A DNA stretch of 64,000 nucleotides from Ga0077527 sp038106575 (GTDB lineage Bacteria; Pseudomonadota; Gammaproteobacteria; Burkholderiales; SG8-41). The stretch covers positions 1 to 64,000 of the forward strand of contig JAYOED010000005.1 in NCBI GenBank assembly GCA_038106575.1, written 5' to 3'. Positions 52,562 to 60,791 of this stretch are shown piece by piece (within the stretch, counting starts at the first letter, position 1; each line of letters opens with the position of its first letter). The notes under the pieces are model-generated. The model did not search any database. It was given only the letters and a program-made list of their open reading frames with translations, and was not told the DNA's origin. The translations under genes and the position numbers were made by a program.

Positions 52562-53581
52562 TCACGCGGCGTATTCGCCATGCACCGAAACACTCGATTC
52601 GTTCCAGCCGTGGCATACCGCAGTGACTGGACCTAGCCCTCCGGCGACGATCAGATGCAGGCGCTGCGGATCCTTCACCGCTCGGATCAGCGCAGCGTCG
52701 TCATCAGGATCAAGACCCAAGGCACGCGCGCGCTCCGGACGCCAGTTACCGCCGCGCTTGAGATTTTCCTGTGAGCGCGCTGCCAGTTCGCACAGCCGGT
52801 ACTGAACGTCCCTGCGTGACATTCCTGCCCCGGCGCACAGCTTGGCGTGCTGCGGACTCATCGCCACCACTACGTCGGAGCTGAACCACATGTTCCACGA
52901 ACCCGGCGCTGTCATTGCGTCACCGATGCCGCGTAGCAGGCGCTGTGGTTCGGTGCTGACATCGTCGAAATGCAGCCGCGGGCTGTCCACCATCGCGCAG
53001 GTGATCACGTTGGCATCTGGTGCATAGCCCCGTGACACCGCAAGACTTTCCCACGGACTCTGCGCCATGTGCTCGGTCAAGCACGCGGTATAGCGGATCG
53101 GAGACGCGAACACCGTCGCCGAAGCCAGCCCTGCGATGCCGCCACCGAGATTGAGCAGGATCAGGCGGATCGCGCGACCGATGGTGGCGTTGGCACGGAA
53201 ACCCGGACCGAAGCAGCCGTTGCCGCCGCGGATGCCGATTTTATCGGCGTACGGTCCGTTGACGATCATCAGCGGCGCGACGCCGTGCATCGTGCACTGC
53301 ACGCCGCCCATGTTGAACTGTTCGCGCAGGATCAGTTCCAGCGCGCCGAGCACCACTGGCAGGTATTCCGGTTTGCAACCCGCCATCAGTGCATGGATTG
53401 CGACATCTCGAACCGTCGCGGTTTCTCCGGCGGGTGGAATGCTGCCGATGACCTCATCGGGCGCGCGCTTTGTCGCCTTGAGTATTTCCTGCACACGCGC
53501 TTCGTTCGGTGTAACTACCGGAAAACCGTCGGACCAGGCTTTCTCCAGAAAAAACTCGAATTCATCTACCGCAGCAGACAC
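52562..53581 (-). CDS. Unrecognised cysteine-containing protein, partner of the UGSC selenoprotein
   Basis: 339 residues from GTG 53581, with AGGGG upstream. No signal peptide and no nucleotide-binding motif are seen. Strongly patterned segments are MGGVQCTMHGVAPLMIVNGP, GIRGGNGCFGPGFRANATIG and RAIRLILLNLGGGIAGLASA. Several Cys sit in conserved-looking places (GGVQC, NGC, ITCAMVD). The C-terminus LHLIVAGGLGPVTAVCHGWN looks like a Rossmann-type strand-turn. It lies 48 nt upstream of the UGSC gene on the same strand. I cannot name a family; a joint active site or complex with the selenoprotein is an inference from gene order. Confidence 0.75.
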   Translation of the reverse strand: MSAAVDEFEFFLEKAWSDGFPVVTPNEARVQEILKATKRAPDEVIGSIPPAGETATVRDVAIHALMAGCKPEYLPVVLGALELILREQFNMGGVQCTMHGVAPLMIVNGPYADKIGIRGGNGCFGPGFRANATIGRAIRLILLNLGGGIAGLASATVFASPIRYTACLTEHMAQSPWESLAVSRGYAPDANVITCAMVDSPRLHFDDVSTEPQRLLRGIGDAMTAPGSWNMWFSSDVVVAMSPQHAKLCAGAGMSRRDVQYRLCELAARSQENLKRGGNWRPERARALGLDPDDDAALIRAVKDPQRLHLIVAGGLGPVTAVCHGWNESSVSVHGEYAA

Positions 53582-53665
53582 TGTTTCCCCTCTCGTTTCT
53601 GATATTAGAAGTCTAATGCGGCAAAAAACTGCTGTAGCGAGCCAGAGTCCGCAATGTGGTATTAA

Positions 53666-54565
53666 CTACATGTTTTTATTCATATTTTTATCCTGTGCCA
53701 GCAGCCGCACCACTTCCATGCCGCTGCGTCCACGCGTACGTTCCTGCTCTGGAGTTTCCGCACCGAGTTCAGTGCGACCCACAGCCGCGCAGATTTCCGC
53801 AATACTCGAAAAAACTTGCGGCGTGATGCCCGAAGTCGCCATGGTTTTGGCCACCTCATTCATCTCCGGCACCCAGCGATAGGCCTTTGGCGGCATGATC
53901 GCGAGCTGGCCGCTAACCCATTTGTAGATTTCACTGCGCGGCCCTTCTCGGAGATCGCGCTCCAGCAGTTCATGCACGCCCATGCGCTGCGCCGCAATCA
54001 TCACCTCCAGCCACAAGGCCTGCGTGCCCTTGGTCAATGCCCCTGAACACATCTTCAGCGCGCTGGCATCTCCGATGCGGTCACTGACCACCTGCACTTT
54101 CAGCTGCGGTCCGCCAATCTGCTCTAACAAGCGTGCATCAGGCCCCGACACATAGAGTGTGATCTTCGCGTTGCCGCGCGGCGGCGGACCGATGATGCCC
54201 GCATCAACGAATTTTCCCCTCGCCTCTCCAACCATGCTCGCGATTTCAACCGCTGTCTGCGGCGCAATTGCGTTGCAGTCGACAATCAGCGTGTTGTGTT
54301 TTCTGGCGCGGATCGCATCCGCCGCCTGCCGTCCGAAGGACAGCGCCGCGCCCGGATCCATCACCGACAATACCGCGTCGCACTCGCCTACCAGTTTTGC
54401 GATCGAGCCGACGTCTGTCAGCCCAGCCTCGTTCGCGAGCCGGCGACTGCGCTCGCTGCGTCCTTCGAGCGCAGTGCACACCGTGTATCCCCGCGCCTGG
54501 ATCTGCATTGCCATGCCCTGCCCCATGTCACCCGGGGTCATCAAACCGATTTTTCCGAATTTCAT
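53666..54565 (-). CDS. Beta-hydroxyacid dehydrogenase-like NAD(P) oxidoreductase (6PGDH fold, DUF1932-type end)
   Basis: 299 residues. KIGLMTPGDMGQGMAMQIQA is the cofactor motif of the 3-hydroxyisobutyrate/6-phosphogluconate dehydrogenase group (GxxxMGxxMA), VDAGIIGPPPRGN the substrate site, and GDASALKMCSGALTKG the segment with the catalytic Lys. The C-terminal domain resembles DUF1932. AAGGAGG before ATG 54565 sets the start. It heads the minus-strand gene set containing the selenoprotein. Confidence 0.88.
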   Translation of the reverse strand: MKFGKIGLMTPGDMGQGMAMQIQARGYTVCTALEGRSERSRRLANEAGLTDVGSIAKLVGECDAVLSVMDPGAALSFGRQAADAIRARKHNTLIVDCNAIAPQTAVEIASMVGEARGKFVDAGIIGPPPRGNAKITLYVSGPDARLLEQIGGPQLKVQVVSDRIGDASALKMCSGALTKGTQALWLEVMIAAQRMGVHELLERDLREGPRSEIYKWVSGQLAIMPPKAYRWVPEMNEVAKTMATSGITPQVFSSIAEICAAVGRTELGAETPEQERTRGRSGMEVVRLLAQDKNMNKNM

Positions 54566-54631
54566 GCACAACCTCCTTGACCCGCATCTGCGTAACACGT
54601 GCATCGCGGATTTGGCCTGCGTCTATTACTG

Positions 54632-54887
54632 ATGAATAATGGCTGTGTGACTCAAGAACAAATACTGATTCTCGTCATTCTGGTTGCCACTGCCACGTTG
54701 TTCCTATGGGATCGCTGGAACCATGACATGGTTACCGTTTTCGCGCTGCTTACCTGCGTGATCTTCAACCTGCTGCCGGCCGCCGGCCGCCGACGAAATC
54801 ACGCTGATGGAACTGGCGGAGCTGCCGGTCGAAATCCTGTTGGTGGCGGTCAGTATTCCGGCAATGCTGATTTTATGGCCGCTGTAG
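54632..54887 (+). pseudogene. SLC13-type permease remnant with a large internal deletion
   Basis: It begins VTQEQILILVILVATATLFL and RWNHDMVTVFALLTCVIFNL, the first helices of SLC13/CitT-type permeases. It then jumps, in another frame, to DEITLMELAELPVEILLVA and VSIPAMLILWPL-stop, the last helix and C-terminus of the same family. About 500 residues are missing between the two. Confidence 0.7.
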
Positions 54888-54899
54888 CGCGGCAGATTT

Positions 54900-55787
54900 T
54901 CAGCCGGCCCGCTTGATCTCGACGGCACCGCTGCGGATGTGCAGGTCACGCTGCGGGAACGGGATTTCGATCGCGTGCTCCTTGAATTTATCGCAAATTG
55001 CGAAATTGATTGCGCTGGTCAGCACCCCCTTGCGGTGAACCTGGGTTTCGCTCCAGACCCGCAGTTCGAACTCCAGCGCGCTGTCGCCAAAACTCATCAG
55101 CCTTACTACCGGCGCGGGGTTTTCCATGACATCTTCCTGCGCCTTGGCCACTTCAAGCAGCACCTTTTCCACCAGTCGCACGTCGGTGCCGTAGGCCACA
55201 CCCACAGGGATGCGGAAACGCACCTTGCCGTCGTTGTACTTCCAGTTGACGACGTTTTCCGTGATGAACTTGGAGTTGGGAACAATGATCGCGATGTTGT
55301 CGTTGGTCAGGACCACGGTACTGCGCGCACCGATTTCCAGCACATCACCTTCCACGTTATCGACCTCGATGCGGTCTCCGACCTTGATCGGACGCTCGAA
55401 CATAATGATCAGGCCCGAGAAGAAATTGCTGATCACATTCTGCAGACCGAAGCCCACACCGATGCCCACTGCGCCCGCAAGCACGTTCAGTGTGGTGAGA
55501 TCAATGCCCGCAGTCTGCAGTATTACTAGCAGACCGATCAACAGCATCAGATAACGGGCAATGGTAGCGACGGCGTGCCTGCCCGGCGCGCTAAGGCTGG
55601 TACGCGTCAGCAGTTTTTCCGACAACAGCACCTGCACACGCTTGGTCACCCAGAACAGCACGATGATCAACACCAGCATGTACAGCATAGACCACAGCGT
55701 GATCGGCTTGTCGCCGACGGTCAGCAGGGAAAAATCAAGCAGTTTTCGCAACTGGCCAAGCCAGGCGAGCAGTTCATCCATGGTCAT
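54900..55787 (-). CDS. MscS-type mechanosensitive channel
   Basis: 295 residues. Three membrane helices come first; AGAVGIGVGFGLQNVISNFF is the Gly/Ala-rich pore helix, and LIIMFERPIKVGDRIEV plus GDVLEIGARSTVVLTNDN the beta domain. It releases solutes upon osmotic down-shock at the inner membrane. It faces the SLC13 remnant tail to tail. Confidence 0.94.
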   Translation of the reverse strand: MTMDELLAWLGQLRKLLDFSLLTVGDKPITLWSMLYMLVLIIVLFWVTKRVQVLLSEKLLTRTSLSAPGRHAVATIARYLMLLIGLLVILQTAGIDLTTLNVLAGAVGIGVGFGLQNVISNFFSGLIIMFERPIKVGDRIEVDNVEGDVLEIGARSTVVLTNDNIAIIVPNSKFITENVVNWKYNDGKVRFRIPVGVAYGTDVRLVEKVLLEVAKAQEDVMENPAPVVRLMSFGDSALEFELRVWSETQVHRKGVLTSAINFAICDKFKEHAIEIPFPQRDLHIRSGAVEIKRAG

Positions 55788-55897
55788 ACATCCGGAAAAT
55801 CATGCGCTCCTACAGAACATCAATCTGCCTCTGATGGTAACACCTGCATGCGCCGATGCTATGCTCACCGCTTTGCCGTCATTGCTGATGCCCCGCC

Positions 55898-56271
55898 ATA
55901 GCCTACGATGAAGTACTCGCGCAGCAAATCCGCATGCTGGTCAGGCGCAGGCGCGAACTCGAAGAACGCAAAATGTTCGGCGGCATCGCATGCCTACTCG
56001 ACGACAGGATGTGCTGAGGCGTCATTAATGGCGACTTGGTTGCCAGACTCGCCACCGAAGACTGCGCGGCGGCGCTCAGGCGCCCGCACGTGCGACCGAT
56101 GGATTTCACCGGCAAACCACTAAATGGTTTTCTATACATAGGGGCTTCGGCAATACGCATTGATGCCTCGATCCGCAATTGGTCGAGGACTACATCGCGC
56201 ACGCCAGAACCATGCCTGCAAAACCGGCAAAGAAGAAAAAGCAACGCGCTGTTTGCAATACCTTAAAATAA
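55898..56271 (+). pseudogene. TfoX N-terminal-domain gene with lost start, in-frame TGA and frameshift
   Basis: IAYDEVLAQQIRMLV starts at ATA (55898-55900), where family members have ATG. ELEERKMFGGIACLLDDRMC is followed by TGA and then GVINGDLVARLA, RPHVRPMDFTGKPLNGFLYI, all clear TfoX_N text. Near 56190 one base is missing; the next frame gives LVEDYIAHARTMPAKPAKKK and ends at TAA 56271. Three lesions make it a pseudogene. Confidence 0.85.
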
Positions 56272-56315
56272 CTACGCTTTGGACTTTCCTTGATGCCTTT
56301 TTGACTGGAGAAAGA

Positions 56316-57011
56316 GTGCTCACTATCTACGGTTCAGCCAATTCCCGCGCCCTGCGCACCCTCTGGATGGTCGCCGAACTCGGCCTCGAATACAAACACA
56401 AGGACTGGCTGCCGCGTTCACCCAAAACGCAGACCGCCAACTACCGCCTGGTCAATCCGAATGCGCGGGTGCCGACCATAGACGACGACGGTTTTATTCT
56501 TTCCGAGTCGATGGCGATCAACCTCTTTCTCGCTAAGAAGCACAAAAGCCCGCTCTACCCTGTCGACCCGAAGAACGAGGCCCTGGTCTGGCAGTGGAGC
56601 CTGTGGGAAACCGACCGCCTCGATCGTCAGATCGTCGAATACGTACGTCACACCNNNNNNNNNNCCCGCCCCCCGCCGGCGCGCCCGCGGCCCCCCGCCC
56701 GCCCCGCCCGACCGCGCGTCGCCTCCGTCCGTCCCCCGGGAGCCCTGCCCGAAGCAGAGCGCAGGGCTATAGCCGCCGAAGCGGCCTGGAAAGCCGTGGT
56801 GCCAGCGTTCGATGTCCTCGAAACCGCACTCGGCAAATCCGACTGGCTTGTCGGCTCGGCATTCTCGGTGGCGGACCTCAATGTTGCAGGCGCGCTCTAC
56901 CGTGCGCTATCGATCGATGTTGCCGCCAAATGGCCGCGCGTGCATGCCTGGCTACAGCGTTGCTGGGATCGACCTGCCGCAAAAAAAGCGCGGGCGATGC
57001 GTGAAAAATAG
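56316..57011 (+). CDS. Glutathione S-transferase family protein (contains assembly gap)
   Basis: LTIYGSANSRALRTLWMVAE is the thioredoxin-fold glutathione site with Ser in the catalytic position, and PNARVPTIDDDGFILSESMA the cis-Pro and gamma-glutamyl site. KSDWLVGSAFSVADLNVAGA is the C-terminal domain hallmark. GTG 56316 follows GGAG by 6 nt and is the best start. Residues just after the 10-N gap (56665-56745) are nearly all Pro and Arg, from a C/G-only stretch that does not look like GST sequence and is probably poor-quality assembly. Confidence 0.8.
   Translation: MLTIYGSANSRALRTLWMVAELGLEYKHKDWLPRSPKTQTANYRLVNPNARVPTIDDDGFILSESMAINLFLAKKHKSPLYPVDPKNEALVWQWSLWETDRLDRQIVEYVRHTXXXXRPPPARPRPPARPARPRVASVRPPGALPEAERRAIAAEAAWKAVVPAFDVLETALGKSDWLVGSAFSVADLNVAGALYRALSIDVAAKWPRVHAWLQRCWDRPAAKKARAMREK
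56655..56664. other. Assembly gap (10 N) followed by suspect C-rich text
   Basis: The 80 bases after the gap are almost only C and G with long C-runs, unlike anything else in the window, which suggests error-rich read ends. Confidence 0.95.
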
Positions 57012-57057
57012 TCTGCTGCGGCAGCGGCCATTACTGTCTGACCGGCGCCGGAGCGAC

Positions 57058-57268
57058 CTACGCTCCCAGCGCTGCATCCACCACCTTCACGACTTCAAAA
57101 CCTTCGCAGGTATCGAACGCACCCGCGCAGCTCTTGTCCGCGCTGCTGCGCCGCGGGCGCCGGCATGTGGCAGAACTCGAAACACTTGCCGCAGCGGGTG
57201 CAGCCGTGAGCTACAGATTGCACGCGCGACTCGATCACTGCGGCAAATGGATTTGAAAGCGCATTCAT
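57058..57268 (-). pseudogene. Iron-sulfur protein remnant, frameshifted
   Basis: Starts at ATG 57268, overlapping the EI24 gene stop as ATGA. NPFAAVIESRVQSVAHGCTR and CGKCFEFCHMPAP look like the opening of large (Fe-S)-binding proteins with a CxxCGKCxxxC site. One base is then shifted; the other frame reads DKSCAGAFDTCEGFEVVKVV and DAALGA-stop. The normal protein would be far longer, so this is a shortened relic. Confidence 0.55.
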
Positions 57269-57987
57269 GACGGCTTGCCTCGAGCAGCCTGCAGCCGGGC
57301 CAGGCAGAAGTGGGTGAATGCCAGTCCGGACAGCACTGGCACCAGCAGGTTGAACAGCGGCACGTAGAGCAGCAGCGACAGCAATATGCCAAGCAGGAAC
57401 AGGTCGCACCGCGATGCCCTGGTAATTTCGCGCATCTCGTCTGCGCTGGCATGCTCAGACAGCGCGTCATAACGAAATACGCACTGGTTGAGCCAGGCCG
57501 AATTGAGCAGCGGCACCAGCACTGCGCCGACGCCGGTCAGCCACAGCGGCAGTGTCACCACCCACAGCACTGCGAACAGGGTAATGCCGGCCACAGTATT
57601 GAGCAGGCCTCCGGTAAGCGTGCCACCTGCTTCGCGCCGCAGGGCCGGAAAATAACGCTCGCCGACGAATTTGACGATAACCGGCATCGCGATGATCTCG
57701 GTAATTACCAGCGCAGTGACGAAAATGGCCGGTAGGATCGACACCACCACAACGAACACCGCGGTGTAGTCGACGACCCAGACCGCACTCCACTGCTGCA
57801 GCCAGCCGGCCACAGTCGTTGAACGCATCGTTTCGGTAACGATGCTGGTCCACGGCTCCCAGAACAGCCACGCCAGCACCGACCACAGCACGATGCTGCC
57901 AAGCATTGGCAGAAACACGATCGCCAGTATGCGCGTATCAAACAGGTTGGCGGCGGCGCGGATCAGCGCGTTGATGACGTCGCGAAT
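57265..57987 (-). CDS. EI24-domain membrane protein with an ATT in place of the start codon
   Basis: 240 residues. Several membrane helices (VVVVSILPAIFVTALVITEI, LNTVAGITLFAVLWVVTLPL) form an EI24/CysZ-like protein of unknown transport role. Family members begin M-R-D-V; here the codon is ATT (I-R-D-V) with AGGAGG 8 nt before it, and it overlaps the preceding stop as TAATT where TAATG is common. The only upstream in-frame start would add about 47 unlikely residues. It may be poorly translated. Confidence 0.75.
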   Translation of the reverse strand: MRDVINALIRAAANLFDTRILAIVFLPMLGSIVLWSVLAWLFWEPWTSIVTETMRSTTVAGWLQQWSAVWVVDYTAVFVVVVSILPAIFVTALVITEIIAMPVIVKFVGERYFPALRREAGGTLTGGLLNTVAGITLFAVLWVVTLPLWLTGVGAVLVPLLNSAWLNQCVFRYDALSEHASADEMREITRASRCDLFLLGILLSLLLYVPLFNLLVPVLSGLAFTHFCLARLQAARGKPS

Positions 57988-58115
57988 TAGAAATTCCTCC
58001 TCAGAAACAGCTGCAACAGGCCGATTAGCGGACCGGGCACCGGCAGCTGCGCAAAATGCATCATGACTTTGCCGATCAATTGATACACTAGCAGTACGAT
58101 AAGTGCGCACAGCAT
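57987..58115 (-). pseudogene. CidA/LrgA-type holin-like fragment
   Basis: 42 residues: MLCALIVLLVYQLIGKVMMH then LPVPGPLIGLLQLFL. The QLxGxxL...LPVPGPxIG pattern is that of the first third of CidA/LrgA membrane proteins (about 120 residues). It stops just before the EI24 gene, overlapping its start by one base. It is either a remnant or a short coupling peptide. Confidence 0.65.
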
Positions 58116-58181
58116 GGAAAAAATCCACTCAACAGGCACTATTGTAAACGCCGTTGCAGCTTCGTCGGCACGTTACAATGC

Positions 58182-59810
58182 ATGGCAATGACTGATACCG
58201 CCCCACGCAGCGTTTCACTGAAGCGCACGCCGGCATGGCGCGCGCTGGCCGCACACCGCCGTACCTGGAACGCCCGCCACCTGCGCAACGAATTTTTCGC
58301 CGACCCGCAGCGCTCAGTGCATTTTTCTCTGGAAGCCTGCAATCTGCTGCTGGATTACTCGAAAAACCTGGTCACCGCCAAAACGATGTCCCTGCTGTGC
58401 CAACTGGCGCGCGAGCGCAGCCTGGCAGAGCGAATCAAGGCGCTGCTCGATGGCAAGCGTGTCAACGCCAGCGAAAAACGGGCGGCCCTGCACACGGCAC
58501 TGCGCGCCGGCTCTTCTGCACCGCGCGAAGTACGCAAAACACTCGCTGCAATGCGCACTTTCAGCGACGCACTTAAGGCCAGAAAAATTTTCGGAGCAAG
58601 CGGCAGGCCGGTATCCGACGTGGTCAGTCTCGGCATCGGCGGTTCGGCGCTGGGTCCGGCGCTGGCTGTCGCGGCCTGCGCACCCGACGCCGAGTCGCCG
58701 CGCGTGCATTTTGTGACCACTCCGGGGGAGCCGCTCACGCGGCTGCTGGCCACCCTCGATCCGGCAACCACGCTGTTCATCGTCCAATCCAAGAGCTTCA
58801 CGACGCAGGAAACCCTGCTCAATTCGCAGGCGGCCCGTGAATGGCAGAAAGCCTCCGGCAACAGCATCCTGTTCGCCGCGGTCACCGCCAATGTGCGGGC
58901 CGCACAAGCCTTTGCCATACCGGCCGAACGAATTTTTCCGATGTGGGATTGGGTCGGTGGTCGCTATTCGCTGTGGTCCGCTGTGGGTCTTCCGGCAATG
59001 ATCGCAATGGGTGCCGACCGCTTCGACGAACTGCTGGCTGGAGCAGCAGCCATGGACGCGCATTTCGCCGCCGAGCCGCCAGAACGCAACATGCCGGTGA
59101 TACTCGGTATGGTCGGACTCTGGCACGCTAATTTTTTCAACATGGATGCGCGCGCAGTAATCCCGTACGAACCCGGACTTGAACTGCTGCCGGTATGGCT
59201 ACAGCAACTCGAAATGGAAAGCCTGGGCAAGCACGTTACATGGCGCGGCAAGCCATTGCGCACTGACAGCGGAACGATTGTGTTCGGCAGTCCGGGCCTG
59301 GAAGCACAACACGCCTATTTCCAAATGCTACATCAGGGTACGCATTCGGTACCGGTGGATTTCGTGGCTTGCTGCCTGCCACAGACAGGCGACTCCAAGA
59401 CGCAGGAGTTCATCCTTGCCAACTGCTTTGCCCAATCCTCGCTGCTGATGCGCGGCACCTCTGCGGCCGAGATTGAAAGTGAACTGGCTACCGCGAATAC
59501 GGCGCCCCATGACGCCTCGCGGCTCGCAGCACACCAGACGCTGCCCGGCAACCGCCCCAGCAATACGCTGCTGCTGCCGGTGCTGGATCCGCGCAGTCTC
59601 GGAGCCCTGCTCGCGCTCTACGAGCATCGCACTTTCGTGCAAAGTGCGATCCTGGATATCAATGCCTTTGATCAGTGGGGCGTGGTACGCGGTAAGACTT
59701 TGGCCGACAGCCTGCAAACAGCATTAAGCGACGGAACTTCACCCCTATCCGACCCTGCATCCGCCGGCCTGATCCAACACTTCAACACCCTCAAAAGGAA
59801 AAACCGATGA
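58182..59810 (+). CDS. pgi: Glucose-6-phosphate isomerase
   Basis: 542 residues. VSLGIGGSALGPALAVAACA and IVQSKSFTTQETLLNS bind the sugar phosphate. FPMWDWVGGRYSLWSAVGLP and QHAYFQMLHQGTH carry family signatures with the catalytic Glu and His, and SAILDINAFDQWGVVRGK the conserved end. It interconverts glucose-6-P and fructose-6-P. It overlaps the next gene by 4 bp. Confidence 0.97.
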   Translation: MAMTDTAPRSVSLKRTPAWRALAAHRRTWNARHLRNEFFADPQRSVHFSLEACNLLLDYSKNLVTAKTMSLLCQLARERSLAERIKALLDGKRVNASEKRAALHTALRAGSSAPREVRKTLAAMRTFSDALKARKIFGASGRPVSDVVSLGIGGSALGPALAVAACAPDAESPRVHFVTTPGEPLTRLLATLDPATTLFIVQSKSFTTQETLLNSQAAREWQKASGNSILFAAVTANVRAAQAFAIPAERIFPMWDWVGGRYSLWSAVGLPAMIAMGADRFDELLAGAAAMDAHFAAEPPERNMPVILGMVGLWHANFFNMDARAVIPYEPGLELLPVWLQQLEMESLGKHVTWRGKPLRTDSGTIVFGSPGLEAQHAYFQMLHQGTHSVPVDFVACCLPQTGDSKTQEFILANCFAQSSLLMRGTSAAEIESELATANTAPHDASRLAAHQTLPGNRPSNTLLLPVLDPRSLGALLALYEHRTFVQSAILDINAFDQWGVVRGKTLADSLQTALSDGTSPLSDPASAGLIQHFNTLKRKNR

Positions 59811-60013
59811 ACGACGAAGCCCTGAACATGAGCATCCGCAAATTCCTCAAGACTGTCGGTGTCAATTCGCAGCTCGCCATCGAGAAGGCGGTACGCAAGG
59901 CCTTAGAGGACGGCAAGTTCAAAGGCAGCGAATCGCTAAAAGCAACGATGACGCTGAAAGTCGGCGATTTGGCCGTCGACGTGACTTTCGACGGCGACCT
60001 GAAACTGAACTGA
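59807..60013 (+). CDS. DUF6494-type small protein
   Basis: 68 residues, MNDEALNMSIRKFLKTVGVN onward, and ending LAVDVTFDGDLKLN. This matches a small conserved family of unknown function in Proteobacteria. Start overlaps the pgi stop (ATGA), so translation is coupled. Confidence 0.8.
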   Translation: MNDEALNMSIRKFLKTVGVNSQLAIEKAVRKALEDGKFKGSESLKATMTLKVGDLAVDVTFDGDLKLN

Positions 60014-60071
60014 AGTCTCGCCAACAGATGTTTCCTGGTATGGCGAAACCCGTCTTATAAATCTACCGAGC

Positions 60072-60156
60072 GCAGCCGCGACAAGGAGGCAGCGGGGCTG
60101 CGACGAAAGATTACAGATAGGTAAGGGGGAGCAACGCAACTGCCGAAACAGTTGCG
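60072..60156. repeat. Two inverted repeats between convergent genes
   Basis: GCAGCC (60072) pairs with GGCTGC (60096), and CGCAACTG-ccgaaa-CAGTTGCG (60135-60156) is a perfect 8-bp hairpin. Neither has a T-run. They lie between the DUF6494 and orn stop codons and may protect 3' ends. Confidence 0.45.
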
Positions 60157-60184
60157 GCAAGCGCAGGGATTTAGAAGCCGGGTT

Positions 60185-60730
60185 TCAGATCTTCATGATC
60201 TGCGCGCGATAGTAACGCAGCTCTTCGATCGATTCGTAAATGTCGGCAAGCGCCTCATGCTTGCCGTGCTTGACCATGCCGTTGAGTACGTTCGGCTTCC
60301 AGCGCCGCGCCAGTTCCTTCAGCGTGCTGACATCGATCAGGCGGTAATGAAAGAAGGCATCCAGCTTCGGCATGTAACGCACCAGGAAGCGGCGGTCCTG
60401 GTGAACAGAATTGCCGCAGATCGGCGACGCACCCGACGGCACATACCGTGACAGGAAATCGATCATCTGCTTCTCGGCGTCGGCTTCAAAGAGCTTCGAG
60501 GCCTTTACCCGGTCGATCAGTCCGGATTTACCGTGCGTGGACTTGTTCCAGTTGTCCATCGCGTCAAGCACCGAATCAGGCTGGTGCACCACCAGCACCG
60601 GCGCCTCAGCGACGGTGTTCAGCTGCGAATCGGTGATGACGACCGCGATCTCGAGGATGCGATCGATCTCTGGATTGAGGCCACTCATCTCCATATCGAT
60701 CCAGATGAGCGCGTTGGGATCCTGTGCCAT
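60185..60730 (-). CDS. orn: Oligoribonuclease
   Basis: 181 residues. LIWIDMEMSGLNPEIDRILE is the Exo I motif (D-x-E), NKSTHGKSGL the Exo II neighbourhood, and YRLIDVSTLKELARRW / KHEALADIYESIEELRYY the last motifs of the DEDDh family. It degrades 2-5 nt RNAs and linear c-di-GMP product. It is divergent from the M48 protease. Confidence 0.97.
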   Translation of the reverse strand: MAQDPNALIWIDMEMSGLNPEIDRILEIAVVITDSQLNTVAEAPVLVVHQPDSVLDAMDNWNKSTHGKSGLIDRVKASKLFEADAEKQMIDFLSRYVPSGASPICGNSVHQDRRFLVRYMPKLDAFFHYRLIDVSTLKELARRWKPNVLNGMVKHGKHEALADIYESIEELRYYRAQIMKI

Positions 60731-60791
60731 AATTGTTTTCGGGAATTTTCAGAAGCGCATTGTGTCACAAGCAATCGCCCCCATAACCCAA

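Noticed and set aside
55898..56271. TfoX-like gene as a second selenoprotein (TGA at a Cys codon)
   Set aside because: The start codon is ATA and there is a frameshift near the end, so it is a pseudogene; no convincing stem-loop of the right spacing was seen after the TGA.
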